Of a DNA stretch of 64,000 nucleotides, positions 52,940 to 61,541 are shown piece by piece. How positions within the stretch are numbered: the stretch's first letter is position 1; every line of letters starts with the position of its first letter. The notes beneath the pieces are model-generated. The model was not told where the DNA came from. It saw only the letters and a program-made list of their open reading frames with translations, and searched no databases. Source of the stretch: Quatrionicoccus australiensis (GTDB taxonomy: Bacteria > Pseudomonadota > Gammaproteobacteria > Burkholderiales > Rhodocyclaceae); assembly GCF_020510525.1 (NCBI RefSeq), contig NZ_CP075188.1:372001-436000 (forward strand), given 5' to 3'. The translations under genes and the position numbers were made by a program.

Positions 52940-53229
52940 AGTGCAACGCAGTGCCCCAGACCATCACCGCCGGCCAGGTACCGCCCTACTGCTACCTGCT
53001 GCCGGAAAAGTCTGCAGAAGAGGGGGCGGTTGGGGCAATCAAGGCTCTCAACATTTCACACCCTTGCGATGCATTGGCGTTGCTCTGGAAATTGCGCCGC
53101 GTGGCGTGTGGCGGCCAAACGGATGGGCGCGCACCCAAGGGCGCGGCCCGCCCCCAGAAAAACCAACCAAGGCCCACTGTGCAAGCGGTAGGCCTGTTTA
53201 ATCGGGGCGATGCCCCAGAAAAGGAGTAG
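52936..53229 (+). CDS. phage-type hypothetical protein
   Basis: A 97-residue protein (MKCNAVPQTITAGQVPPYCY onward), with a Pro/Arg-rich tail. It overlaps the previous gene (ATGA) and ends just before the tape measure start. Function unknown; the low-complexity end makes the call only fair. Confidence 0.5.
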   Translation: MKCNAVPQTITAGQVPPYCYLLPEKSAEEGAVGAIKALNISHPCDALALLWKLRRVACGGQTDGRAPKGAARPQKNQPRPTVQAVGLFNRGDAPEKE

Positions 53230-53233
53230 CACC

Positions 53234-55774
53234 ATGGGAGCAGCCCAACAAAACGAGATCGATGTCCGGATCTCGGCGGAAACGTCCGGCCTCAAGCCGG
53301 GGATGGATGGCGCGGCAAATGATGTTGAAAAATCGACTGAGCGAATTCGGCAAAGCCTTGATCGGCTAAGTTTTGCACTTGCGGATCAGGCCTCGAAAAT
53401 TTCGGGGAGAATGTCCCAAATGGCTGGCGACGTGAAAGCCGCGAACGATGAGAACAGCAGGTCATTTGAAAGTGTTGTCGAGTCGTCCGGGCGGGCCGGG
53501 GTATTGATCGGCGCCGCCTTTGTTGCAGTCTCCGGAACAATTGCCGTAGCAGCTAAAGGTGCAATTGACTCCATGGACGACATGAACGATGCGGCCGAGC
53601 GCGTAGGCATGACGACCGAGGCGTTGTCCAGGCTTGGCTATGCGGCAAAGCTCTCCGGCGTGGAATTCGGCGAATTGAGCGGTGCCATGTCGAAGATGTC
53701 CGCGAAAATGCAGGATGCTCTTTCTGGCGACAAGGCAGCGGTAGCGTGGTTCCATGATGTTGGTGTGTCGGTTGTGGATACGTCTGGCAAGCTGAAGGCA
53801 GTCGAAACGGTTGTCGAAGAGGTTGCCGATCGATTCTCGAAATTCGAGGATGGCGCAGCAAAAACGGCCCTGGCTGTTGATGGCTTCGGCAGGGCAGGCG
53901 CGCGGCTTGTTCCTCTGCTTAACCAAGGCCGCGACGGTATGCGCGAGCTGTACGACGAGTCCGACCGACTGGGTGCAACGATTGGCGGGAAGGCGGCCGC
54001 AGAGGCCGGGAAATTCAATGATCAGGTGGACAGGCTGAAGGCGCAAACTGCAGGCGCCGCGCGCACCATGGTCTCCGACCTGCTCCCCGCACTAAATGAA
54101 GTGATCGAACGTTTCCGGATTGGGCAGAAGGTCATCGGTGATTTTGTTGGCGGGTTGTCCATGGCTTTTGGTGGCAGCGGGAACGCTCGCGAAAAAATCA
54201 ACTCGCTGACCGGCGAGCTTAACGACCTGCTTGATGCGCGAGACAGGTATCTGAAGTCAGGTGCCGAGACTTCGGGTATCGACACAGCCATCATTGCAAT
54301 CCAGCGAAAGATCAAGGCCTACAAGGAGCTGGAGGTTGCACGCGCACTGTCCAGCGCCGGAGAAAACTACGGCAACGAAGGGCGCGGCCAGATGGCGTCC
54401 GACGAAGGCAAGATCGACATCAAGAGAACGCCGAGTCCATCCCCCAAAAAGCCAGAAGCGGAGAAGTCGCGCATGCCTGCATGGGAGGCGGGGCTTTCAA
54501 ACATCAAGGCGGGATTTTTGGAGGACCACCAGTTCTACGAAATGTCCCTTGCTGACGAAAAGAAGTATTGGGACGAGCTGCTCAACAGAACGGACCTAAG
54601 CCAGCAGGAGCGCGGGCAGATTGAAAAAAAAGCATCGGAAGTTCGTTTGCAGTCTCTACGGAAGGCGGTTGTAGAGGAAAAGGGGCTTAGCCTGGAAAAA
54701 ATCGAGGAAAAGCAGCGCGTGTCCGCGAATCTTGTCGATATTGACCAGCAGGCCGCCGAGCAGGCCTATGACATGGGTGAAATCAATGCCGAGCAGCTTC
54801 TGCAACTCGACAGCCAGTTCGAACAGCAGCGCTACGAAATCACTCGCAAGGCAATAGAAGAGCGGGCCGCGTTGATGCAAAAAGACCCGAGCCATGATCC
54901 TGTTGCCTATCAGAAGCTGCAGAACCAACTGCTCGAAATTTATCGGAAGTACCAGATGGACAAGCGGTCCATCGAGGGAAAGATTGATGTTGCCCAGGCC
55001 ATGCCGGCAAAGAACATGTTTGCATCGATGGAGAATTCGTTCTCGGGGGCGCTGACCGGCATGCTGACCAAAGCGCAAACCTGGCGGCAGGCGCTGGCTG
55101 GGGTCTATCAGTCTCTGACCCAGATGTTCGTCCGTGATGTTGTCGTCAAGCAGGGTGTCGATTACGCGGCTGGGTTGCTCAAGCAAACCGCGCTCTACAG
55201 AACGTTCTTCACAACGAAACAAGGCCTCGATACAGCCGGCGCCGCCGTCCATGCATCAACAGAGACGGCCAAAACAGCGGCAACCGTAGCGGGGGTGACC
55301 ACCCGGACGACGGCCGAAACCGTGGCGTCAGGACAGTCGGTAATGATGCGCCTTGGTTCGGCAATCAGTTCGATCATGATCAGCGCCTGGGAAGCCATGG
55401 CCGGGGCGTTTGCTGCAATGGCCAGTATCCCTTACGTCGGCCCGTTCCTCGCGGTTGGCGCGGGCGCTGCGGCCTTCGCTGCGGTCGCCGGCATCGTCGG
55501 CAATCTGCCATCAGCAGCGGGGGGCTACGACGTGCCGTCTGGCGTCAATCCGATAACCCAGATTCACGAAGAGGAAATGGTGTTGCCTCGGGAGCATGCC
55601 AACACGATCCGGCGCATGTCTGGTAATGATGGGGGATCATCTGGCGGAGGAACGGTTCATATCCACAACCATATCCAGTCTTGGGACAGCCGGGACGTGA
55701 AGAGCTTCCTGATCGGGAACAAGTCCGGGCTGGTTGCCGCTCTCAAAGAAGCGCAGCGCACCAGAAACGTCTAA
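53234..55774 (+). CDS. phage tail tape measure protein
   Basis: An 846-residue protein. N-terminal helical region (EIDVRISAETSGLKPGMDGAAN...), a hydrophobic segment near residues 90-112 (AGVLIGAAFVAVSGTIAVAA), a long helical middle and a C-terminal hydrophobic part (AMAGAFAAMASIPYVGPFLA). Then comes a typical tail GYDVPSGVNPITQIHEEEMVLPREHA. Such proteins set tail length at about 0.15 nm per residue, so about 125 nm if it spans the tube. The ATG at 53234 follows AAAGGAGT. No other tail, head or packaging gene is nearby. Confidence 0.85.
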   Translation: MGAAQQNEIDVRISAETSGLKPGMDGAANDVEKSTERIRQSLDRLSFALADQASKISGRMSQMAGDVKAANDENSRSFESVVESSGRAGVLIGAAFVAVSGTIAVAAKGAIDSMDDMNDAAERVGMTTEALSRLGYAAKLSGVEFGELSGAMSKMSAKMQDALSGDKAAVAWFHDVGVSVVDTSGKLKAVETVVEEVADRFSKFEDGAAKTALAVDGFGRAGARLVPLLNQGRDGMRELYDESDRLGATIGGKAAAEAGKFNDQVDRLKAQTAGAARTMVSDLLPALNEVIERFRIGQKVIGDFVGGLSMAFGGSGNAREKINSLTGELNDLLDARDRYLKSGAETSGIDTAIIAIQRKIKAYKELEVARALSSAGENYGNEGRGQMASDEGKIDIKRTPSPSPKKPEAEKSRMPAWEAGLSNIKAGFLEDHQFYEMSLADEKKYWDELLNRTDLSQQERGQIEKKASEVRLQSLRKAVVEEKGLSLEKIEEKQRVSANLVDIDQQAAEQAYDMGEINAEQLLQLDSQFEQQRYEITRKAIEERAALMQKDPSHDPVAYQKLQNQLLEIYRKYQMDKRSIEGKIDVAQAMPAKNMFASMENSFSGALTGMLTKAQTWRQALAGVYQSLTQMFVRDVVVKQGVDYAAGLLKQTALYRTFFTTKQGLDTAGAAVHASTETAKTAATVAGVTTRTTAETVASGQSVMMRLGSAISSIMISAWEAMAGAFAAMASIPYVGPFLAVGAGAAAFAAVAGIVGNLPSAAGGYDVPSGVNPITQIHEEEMVLPREHANTIRRMSGNDGGSSGGGTVHIHNHIQSWDSRDVKSFLIGNKSGLVAALKEAQRTRNV

Positions 55775-55792
55775 CCATAGGAGTAATACAAA

Positions 55793-56092
55793 ATGACCAA
55801 TATCAGCAAACTTCCAGACCGTCCGGTTCGCGAGTGGAAGGTATTCGAGGGCGATATTTCCCGATTCATGCGGGCCAATGGTGCGAGCGACGACGAAGTA
55901 CAGCACGTTTGTACCCGGCTTCGGCCGGCATTCATGAAAGTGGCAGCGGACAACGGGCGGGAGATTGAAGCCAAAACGCCCGAGGAAGCAGTTCATGCGG
56001 TGAATGCCTACTTCCACAAGGTGACATCCGGTCTACTTGACGAAATGGCCGCTCTCGCTCTTGAAAACTACCGGCTGGGAGGCGGCGAGTAA
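55793..56092 (+). CDS. hypothetical protein after the tape measure gene
   Basis: A 99-residue protein (MTNISKLPDRPVREWKVFEG onward), mostly helical, ending EMAALALENYRLGGGE. AGGAG precedes the ATG, and it overlaps the next small gene by 1 base (TAATG). Its position is where tail-assembly chaperones sit, but I do not recognise the family. Confidence 0.55.
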   Translation: MTNISKLPDRPVREWKVFEGDISRFMRANGASDDEVQHVCTRLRPAFMKVAADNGREIEAKTPEEAVHAVNAYFHKVTSGLLDEMAALALENYRLGGGE

Positions 56093-56229
56093 TGGCAACG
56101 GGTGGAAAGCGATTGCCAGAAGCCTTGTCCAGCCAAGGCAATTCAATTCCACCCATTCCCGCGCACAGGCGGTTTTTACCGTCTATAAAAAGCGAGGTGT
56201 TCGGGAAAACTCACGTTGGCGCGAAATGA
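56092..56229 (+). CDS. 45-residue coupled small protein
   Basis: A 45-residue frame (MATGGKRLPEALSSQGNSIP onward, ending GKTHVGAK). It starts inside the previous stop (TAATG) and its own stop overlaps the next start (ATGA). Conservation is unknown, but coupling on both sides suggests it is translated. Confidence 0.4.
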   Translation: MATGGKRLPEALSSQGNSIPPIPAHRRFLPSIKSEVFGKTHVGAK

Positions 56230-56552
56230 GCACAAGGGAGCAGCGTTTGCGTCTGGTCGAGCACTATCGACAATGTGATGCCATCGCCGAGGATTGGCGG
56301 CACCGAGGTTTTTCCTACCCGCCCCCGAGGTTTCCCCGCCTAGCTGTGGATCTTGCCGGCTTGACGTGCGGAGCGAAGACAAGGGCCGGAACGCCATGTA
56401 AGCAGACGGCTCTCGGAGTTGGTGGGCGGTGCAAGTGGCACGGCGGGTGTTCAACCGGACCAAAGACCGATGCCGGCAAGGAACAGGCTCGAATCAATGG
56501 GCGGAAGGGTGGGCGGCCGAAGAAGCAAAACCCAAGTCATACACCTGGATAA
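56226..56552 (+). CDS. HGGxSTGPKT-motif phage protein
   Basis: A 108-residue basic protein. C-terminal motif CGAKTRAGTPCKQTAL...CKWHGGCSTGPKT is a widespread phage-associated signature with four cysteines (likely metal site) and an HGG–STGPKT end. Function is unknown. The start at 56226 (MSTREQRLRLVEHYRQCDA) is chosen because it overlaps the 45-residue gene. It is the last plus-strand gene in the element. Confidence 0.7.
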   Translation: MSTREQRLRLVEHYRQCDAIAEDWRHRGFSYPPPRFPRLAVDLAGLTCGAKTRAGTPCKQTALGVGGRCKWHGGCSTGPKTDAGKEQARINGRKGGRPKKQNPSHTPG

Positions 56553-56757
56553 AACTTGATTTCAGGGTTGGCCTCGGGGCAGGATTGAATCCAGGCCCGA
56601 GGTGCGCAGCCCGGTACGCAGCAAATCGACGGGTTTCCAAACGCGAGGTATCCACTTCGGTATCCACGGAATCCACCATATCCGAACGGATACTGATTGA
56701 TGCCGGAGTCCGGCAAAAAGGACAATCAGGACAGTAAAAAAAGGGTTTGAATTTTTA

Positions 56758-56961
56758 TCAATGAAAATCAAACGCCATCGACCCTGAAAGCAGTGCGGCG
56801 ATGATACTTAGTGCGATATTAGTGCCATCGTGACCGACGGGAGGCAGCAAAAGTAGCAGGTTGCAACCCAAAAAAAGCAGAGGCAAACCGTACAATCCGT
56901 ACAGCAAAAGGGTGGCGAAATGTGACAGATGGAACGTCTTCTCGCACAGTTCGCACAACAT
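56758..56961 (-). CDS. possible small membrane protein with CxxC and His residues
   Basis: A 67-residue frame: MLCELCEKTFHLSHFATLLL opens with CELC and FHLSHF, followed by two hydrophobic helices (about 16-35, 44-62). It resembles no family I know. It lies between the last plus-strand gene and the integrase, and has no clear ribosome site. The remaining gap (56553-57005) shows no other gene. Confidence 0.35.
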   Translation of the reverse strand: MLCELCEKTFHLSHFATLLLYGLYGLPLLFLGCNLLLLLPPVGHDGTNIALSIIAALLSGSMAFDFH

Positions 56962-57005
56962 AAAAAAGGGGGCGAAAGAGCCGCTTTCCTATCGATGGGC
57001 GGCGA

Positions 57006-58220
57006 TCATGCTGCGCTTCCGTGCAGCGGAATGACCTCTGCCCCCGCCTTGAGCTTGTCAAGATAGTCCGCCCATAGCTGCATCATCGCTTTGCGTTCTT
57101 TGAGGAACTTGGTGCGGTTGTAGGCCGTGCCCAGGGCATCAGATACTTGGTGCGCCAGCTGGTGTTCGATGACTTCCGGTTTCTGGTGCAGCTCTTCATG
57201 CAGGATGGTGCGGGCCATTGCCCGGAAGCCATGGCCGGTGATTTCGGTCTTGGTGTCGTAGCCCATCCGGCGAAGGGCTGCATTTACCGCTGCATCGCTC
57301 ATTGGCTTTTGTGGGTCTCGCCCCGGGAAAACATAGCGGCCGTGCCCGGTCAGTGCGTGCAGTTCTCGCAGGGCGGCCACGACTTGCGAGGCGAGGGGCA
57401 CCAGATGCTCTGTCTTGGTCTTGGTGACGAAGTAACGCCATTCCGCTTTGTCCAGGTCGAAGCTTGCCCATTCGGCCTTGCGCAGTTCGCCGGGGCGGGT
57501 GAATACCCGCGGGGCAATCTCGAGCGCGCACTTCACGACGAACGTGCCTTGGAATCCATCGATGGCCCGCAGCAGTTCGCCGACGTGCGCCGGCTCTGTG
57601 ATCGATGGCAGGTTCTCTGTCTTGGGGGCGGGAATGGCGCCTTTCAGGTCAGGGCATGGGTCACGCTCGGCGCGGCCGGTGGCGATGGCGTAGCGGAAGC
57701 ACTGGCTGATTTCGCTTTTTGCTTTGTGGGCGGTGTATCGGGCGCCTCTCTCGTCGATGCGGCGCAGCACGGCCAGCACTTCGGGAGCGGTAATGTCGGT
57801 TATAGGCCGTTTGCCCATCCAGGGAAACACATCCTTCTCCAGGCGGGCCAGTGCCTTTTTGTACTGCGCTTCCTCGATGTTGCTCCGCTTGTACTCCAGC
57901 CATTCGCGGCAGATCACCTCGAAGCTGTTGGCTGCAAGTAGTTCTCTCGTCGCCTTGGCTGCTTTCCTGTGCTGGCTGGGGTCAATCCCTTCGGCCAGCA
58001 TCGTGCGGGCCTTGTCGCGCTCTTCGCGGGCCTTCTTCAGTCCGATTTCCGGATAGGTGCCGAGGGAAAGCAGCTTCTCCTTGCCGTCGACCCGGAATTT
58101 CAAACGCCACCATTTCGAGCCGTTCGGGTTGAGCAGCAGGAACAGCCCTTTTTCGTCGGCCAGCTTGTAGGGCTTTTCGGCTGGTTTGGCGGTGCGGATG
58201 GCGGTATCGGTCAGAGGCAT
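57006..58220 (-). CDS. P4-type tyrosine integrase
   Basis: A 404-residue site-specific recombinase. The N-terminus (LTDTAIRTAKPAEKPYKLAD) is the integrase DNA-binding domain with DUF4102 features (GLFLLLNPNGSKWWRLKFR; LSLGTYPEIGLKKAREE). The catalytic domain shows Arg in FTRPGELRKAEW, HGFRAMART (HxxR), and the C-terminal active Tyr in DALGTAYNRTKFLKERKAMM. It probably inserts the element at the tRNA-Leu 3' end. The ATG at 58220 is used; a longer frame overlaps the repeat cluster. Confidence 0.93.
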   Translation of the reverse strand: MPLTDTAIRTAKPAEKPYKLADEKGLFLLLNPNGSKWWRLKFRVDGKEKLLSLGTYPEIGLKKAREERDKARTMLAEGIDPSQHRKAAKATRELLAANSFEVICREWLEYKRSNIEEAQYKKALARLEKDVFPWMGKRPITDITAPEVLAVLRRIDERGARYTAHKAKSEISQCFRYAIATGRAERDPCPDLKGAIPAPKTENLPSITEPAHVGELLRAIDGFQGTFVVKCALEIAPRVFTRPGELRKAEWASFDLDKAEWRYFVTKTKTEHLVPLASQVVAALRELHALTGHGRYVFPGRDPQKPMSDAAVNAALRRMGYDTKTEITGHGFRAMARTILHEELHQKPEVIEHQLAHQVSDALGTAYNRTKFLKERKAMMQLWADYLDKLKAGAEVIPLHGSAA

Positions 58221-58251
58221 GGCGGTCGCTCCAGGTGACGCCGTAGCCTGT

Positions 58252-58314
58252 GGGGGTAAGTGCTTGGGGGTAACACCCTTGGGGGTAGGTGCTGTTACCC
58301 CCAGAGTTACCCCC
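58252..58314. repeat. cluster of five GGGGGTAAC-type sites upstream of the integrase
   Basis: GGGGGTAAG (58252-58260), GGGGGTAAC (58266-58274), GGGGGTAGG (58281-58289), and inverted GTTACCCCC at 58294-58302 and 58306-58314. Spacing is 12-15 bases. The last pair repeats at the other end of the element (46388-46408, 20 of 21 identical). They are likely arm sites for the integrase and accessory proteins, and overlap its promoter, so they may also autoregulate it. Confidence 0.6.
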
Positions 58315-58370
58315 ACAAAGGCCCGGATTTGGTAAGACGATGCTAGACGAATCTGGACGAAAAACCAACA

Positions 58371-58393
58371 AAAAACCCGCACAGAGGCGGGTT
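58371..58393 (-). terminator. intrinsic terminator of the tRNA operon
   Basis: AACCCGC (58374-58380) and GCGGGTT (58387-58393) form a 7-bp stem. On the minus strand a T-run follows. It is about 35 bases downstream of the tRNA-Leu 3' end and lies on the element side. Confidence 0.7.
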
Positions 58394-58408
58394 TTGCGGA
58401 CTTGCTTG

Positions 58409-58452
58409 GACTTCTTTGAACTGCTTATTGGTGCTCTGGGCGAGACTCGAAC
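58409..58452. repeat. possible attR at the tRNA-Leu 3' end
   Basis: Covers the last part of the tRNA-Leu gene (58429-58452, TGGTGCTCTGGGCGAG...) and about 20 bases beyond. It resembles 46296-46340. Integration of P4-type elements at tRNA 3' ends normally restores the gene, as here. Confidence 0.4.
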
Positions 58453-58513
58453 TCGCACACCTTACGGCACTACCCCCTCAAGATAGCGTGTCTACCAATT
58501 TCACCACCAGAGC
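58429..58513 (-). tRNA. tRNA-Leu (GAG)
   Basis: An 85-base tRNA on the minus strand. Acceptor GCTCTGG pairs with CCAGAGC and an encoded ACCA end follows. Anticodon stem CTATC/GGTAG encloses loop TTGAGGG, anticodon GAG. It has the long variable arm of a class II tRNA and a GCGAG/CTCGC T stem. It is 2 bases from tRNA-Val. Confidence 0.93.
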
Positions 58514-58515
58514 CC

Positions 58516-58591
58516 TGGTGCGTCCTGACGGGGTCGAACCGCCGACATTCGCCTTGTAAGGGCGACGCTCTACCAACTGAGCTAAGAACGC
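58516..58591 (-). tRNA. tRNA-Val (TAC)
   Basis: A 76-base tRNA on the minus strand. Acceptor GCGTTCT pairs with AGGACGC (one G-T). Anticodon stem CGCC/GGCG encloses loop CTTACAA, anticodon TAC. T stem GGCGG/CCGTC. The CCA end is encoded. It is upstream of tRNA-Leu in the same transcript. Confidence 0.95.
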
Positions 58592-58734
58592 GAAAGGGCG
58601 CGGATTATAGCCGGTAAGGCGGGGTGTTCGTCAAGATTATTGACCGAACGGGCCAAATTTATTCCGGCGCGGGATAATGCCCGGCCGCGCCGCACCTTCC
58701 TGCTGCGCCCGGCAATCTTCCGGAGATCCTTGTC

Positions 58735-59451
58735 TTGCCTGAATCCGCCGAACTTTTGACGCAGCCCAGCGAAGCGCGCGACTTTGTCGAGTGGCGGCGC
58801 GGCCGGACGCGTTATGCGGTATGGGCGCTCGACGTCGACGTGCCGGAGGTGTGCCAGCGGGTCGCTGCCGCCTGTGCGCCGGTGGCTGAGCAACTGCTCC
58901 CCGGCTATTGCCGACAGCCGCACCTGACCGTGCATTTGTGCGGCTTCCCGAAGGCGCAGGCTGATTTTGCCGATGATTACGGTGTCGACCGCCTGGCGGC
59001 CGAGGTCGCGGCGCTGCGCCGGGTGCGGCCGGCGGCCTTCGCCATTGAAATCGGTGCGCCGGCCAGTTTTGCCTCGGCCGCCTACCTGGCGGTGCGCGAT
59101 CCGGCCGGCGGCATTGCCGGCCTGCGCCGGAGCCTTGGTTCGGCGGCCGGCGAGCCTGGTTTCTCCTACACGCCGCACGTCACCATCGGCCTGTATCGCG
59201 GCGCTTTTCCGCTCGCCGCGACGGTCGACCGTCTGGCGCAGGGCAAAATCGATATTCCTTGCACGTTGACCGTTGGCCGCCTGGCTTTGATGACTTACGC
59301 CGCTGCCGTCATCGGCGGGCCGCTGGCGACGGTGGCCGAGTTCGATTTCGCCAGCGGCGAGTTGCTGGTGCGCGATGCCCGCCAGATGCGGGAATTTTTC
59401 GGCGAGCATTGGCCGGCGCGTCTGGCTGCGGGAAAATGCGCCGATGAATAG
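58735..59451 (+). CDS. 2'-5' RNA ligase-like (2H phosphoesterase) protein
   Basis: About 238 residues with a TTG start at 58735 preceded by GGAG. Two H-x-T/S-h motifs, HLTVHL (about 62-67) and HVTIGL (about 146-151), identify the 2H phosphoesterase superfamily, which includes RNA ligase/cyclic phosphodiesterases. The gene overlaps gluQ by 8 bases, suggesting RNA-related or co-expression. Function in RNA processing is inferred. Confidence 0.75.
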   Translation: MPESAELLTQPSEARDFVEWRRGRTRYAVWALDVDVPEVCQRVAAACAPVAEQLLPGYCRQPHLTVHLCGFPKAQADFADDYGVDRLAAEVAALRRVRPAAFAIEIGAPASFASAAYLAVRDPAGGIAGLRRSLGSAAGEPGFSYTPHVTIGLYRGAFPLAATVDRLAQGKIDIPCTLTVGRLALMTYAAAVIGGPLATVAEFDFASGELLVRDARQMREFFGEHWPARLAAGKCADE

Positions 59452-60355
59452 CGTTTACCGCGGGCGCTTCGCCCCTTCGCCGACCGGGCCGCTGCATTTC
59501 GGCTCGCTGGTGGCTGCCGTCGGCAGTTATCTCGATGCGCGCACGCAGGGTGGCGAATGGCTGCTGCGCATGGAGGATGTCGATACGACGCGCAACGTGC
59601 CGGGCGCGGCCGACAGCATTCTCGCCACGCTTGAGGCTTTCGGTTTCGCCTGGGACGGCCCGGTGCTCTGGCAGAGCACCCGCCTCGAGGCCTACGCGGC
59701 GGCGCTTGAACAGTTGAAAACGGCCGGCCTGGCTTATCCCTGCGCCTGTTCGCGCAAGGAGATCGCCGACTCGGCAACGCGTCCGGCGGCCGACGGCGGC
59801 ATGGTCTATCCCGGCACCTGCCGGGCCGGTTTGGCGCCGGGACGGGCGGCGCGAGCCTGGCGTCTGCGCGTTGAAAATGCCGCGATTTCCTTCGTCGACC
59901 GGGTGCAGGGCCGGCAGGAGCAGCAACTGGCGCGCGATGTCGGCGATTTCGTGCTGCGCCGCGCCGACGGCCTGTTCGCCTACCAGCTGGCCGTGACGGT
60001 CGACGACGATTTTCAGGGCATTTCCGACATCGTGCGCGGGGCCGATCTGCTTGCCTCGACGCCGCGCCAGATCTGGCTGCAACGCTGTCTCGGCTTCGCC
60101 ACGCCGGCTTACGCGCACCTGCCGGTGGCGAGTAATGCGGCTGGCGAGAAATTGTCGAAGCAGACGCTGGCGCCAGCGCTCGAGCAGGCGGCCGCGGCAG
60201 CCAGCCTGTGTGCCGCCCTGCGTTTTCTCGGCCAGCCGGTGCCGGCAGAACTGGCACGGGCGTCGGTGCCGGAAGTCTGGGCCTGGGCTTTTGCCCACTG
60301 GTCGTTTGCGGCGCTGCCGCGCACGCCGTCTATTGTTCCGGCGGCTCCGGGCTGA
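59444..60355 (+). CDS. gluQ: glutamyl-Q tRNA(Asp) synthetase
   Basis: A 303-residue truncated glutamyl-tRNA synthetase paralogue lacking the anticodon-binding domain. Signature motifs: YRGRFAPSPTGPLHFGSLVAA (HxGH equivalent HFGS) and GEKLSKQTLA (KMSKS equivalent). A Cys-rich zinc site is at CACSRKE...YPGTCR. It glutamylates queuosine in tRNA-Asp. The ATG at 59444 overlaps the previous stop; the 3' end overlaps clsB on the other strand. Confidence 0.94.
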   Translation: MNSVYRGRFAPSPTGPLHFGSLVAAVGSYLDARTQGGEWLLRMEDVDTTRNVPGAADSILATLEAFGFAWDGPVLWQSTRLEAYAAALEQLKTAGLAYPCACSRKEIADSATRPAADGGMVYPGTCRAGLAPGRAARAWRLRVENAAISFVDRVQGRQEQQLARDVGDFVLRRADGLFAYQLAVTVDDDFQGISDIVRGADLLASTPRQIWLQRCLGFATPAYAHLPVASNAAGEKLSKQTLAPALEQAAAAASLCAALRFLGQPVPAELARASVPEVWAWAFAHWSFAALPRTPSIVPAAPG

Positions 60356-61541
60356 GCCCCGGCGTTTCCTCGTCGGCCCGCCAGTGGCGCGGGCCGTAGC
60401 CGGTCAGACCGACCAGCAGGCGGACCATGCCGTAGCTCAGCCAGCGCAGCAGCTTGGAGTGGAAGGGCTGGCGGGCAAAGCCGTCGGCCAGCACCTCGCG
60501 GGCGCCGTCGGCGAGCGCGGTGTTCAGGCTGGCGCGCAATTCATTGGCAAACCCGGCATCGCGCACGAAGAGATTGGCTTCCTTGGCGAGCAGCAGGCTG
60601 AACGGGTCGATGTTGGAGGAGCCGACCGTCGCCCATTCGCCGTCGATGACCGCGACCTTGGCATGCATGAAGCTTTTTTCGTACTCGAAGATGCGGATAT
60701 TGCTCTCCAGCACGGCAACGTACAGTGCCTGCGTTGCAAAGCGCAGCAGCGGATGGTCGGTCTTGCCCTGGAGCAGCACGGTGACCTTGACGCCGCGCCG
60801 TGCCGCCGCCTGCAGCGCCAGCCCGAAGCGGAAGCCGGGCAGGAAATAGGCGTTGGCGATCAGGATCTCGTGCTGCGCGTCGTTGATCGCCGCGATATAG
60901 GCATTGAGGATGTCGTTGCGATGCCGGATGTTGTCGCGGACCAGGAAGGCCGCAGCCTGCGTTCCGGCCGCTTCGCAACAGGCGGTGAGCGGCGCGGCGA
61001 GGCGCAGGCGGCGCTTGAAATTGACCCAGGCGACGATTTCCCAGAGGCGGCGCACGGCCCGGTGCACCTGCTCGAGAACCGGGCCTTCGACGCGCACCGC
61101 GTAGTCGTAGCGCGGCCGCATCTCGTCCGGCGCGTTGTTGTCGTCGACGATGTTGATGCCACCGACGAAGGCGATGCGCGCATCGATCACGACCAGCTTG
61201 CGGTGCAGGCGGCGCAGGCGATGACGGCGGAAGTGGAAGGGGCCGATTTCCTTGCGGTAGAGCATGGCGCGCACGCCGGCGGCGGCCAGGCGCGGCATGA
61301 AGTCGTGGCTGAAATTGCGCCCGCCGAAGCCGTCGACCGTCACGCTGACCTGGACGCCGCGTTCGGCGGCGCGACACAGCGCATCGGCGACAGCATGGCC
61401 GACTTCGTCGTCGGCGAAGATGTAGCTTTCGAGATAGATCTCGCTGCGCGCTGCCGCGAGCTCGGCGAGCAGGGCGGGGAAATAGTCCGCGCCCGAGTTG
61501 AGCAGCCGCAAGCGGTTGCCCGGGACGAACTCAGTCGGCAT
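60330..61541 (-). CDS. clsB: cardiolipin synthase B-type phospholipase D
   Basis: A 403-residue enzyme of the phospholipase D superfamily. Two HKD motifs: HRKLVVIDARIAFVGG (about 112-127) and HAKVAVIDGEWATVGSSN (about 293-310). ClsB condenses phospholipids to cardiolipin. It is in a minus-strand operon after an EEP-family protein, as in the E. coli ybhO/ybhP (clsB) arrangement. It overlaps that gene by 11 bases. Confidence 0.9.
   Translation of the reverse strand: MPTEFVPGNRLRLLNSGADYFPALLAELAAARSEIYLESYIFADDEVGHAVADALCRAAERGVQVSVTVDGFGGRNFSHDFMPRLAAAGVRAMLYRKEIGPFHFRRHRLRRLHRKLVVIDARIAFVGGINIVDDNNAPDEMRPRYDYAVRVEGPVLEQVHRAVRRLWEIVAWVNFKRRLRLAAPLTACCEAAGTQAAAFLVRDNIRHRNDILNAYIAAINDAQHEILIANAYFLPGFRFGLALQAAARRGVKVTVLLQGKTDHPLLRFATQALYVAVLESNIRIFEYEKSFMHAKVAVIDGEWATVGSSNIDPFSLLLAKEANLFVRDAGFANELRASLNTALADGAREVLADGFARQPFHSKLLRWLSYGMVRLLVGLTGYGPRHWRADEETPGLSPEPPEQ

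Larger units (their letters stand above)
46317..58452. mobile_element. integrative element (phage satellite or reduced prophage) at tRNA-Leu
   Basis: About 12.1 kb, from the tRNA-like sequence near 46317 to the tRNA-Leu 3' end. An integrase gene lies next to the tRNA, as in P4-type elements. The contents are: AlpA-type proteins, a left-facing block of small genes (46648-48338) and a right-facing block (48803-56552) with replication genes and one virion gene (tape measure). A 21-bp repeat, 20 of 21 identical, marks both ends (46388-46408 and 58294-58314). No terminase, portal, capsid, lysis or repressor gene was seen. The exact borders are uncertain. Confidence 0.75.

Noticed and set aside
57006..58382. 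Integrase start further upstream (longer 458-residue form)
   Set aside because: The added 54 residues cover the GGGGGTAAC repeat cluster and have no integrase-like sequence; the ATG at 58220 matches family N-termini.
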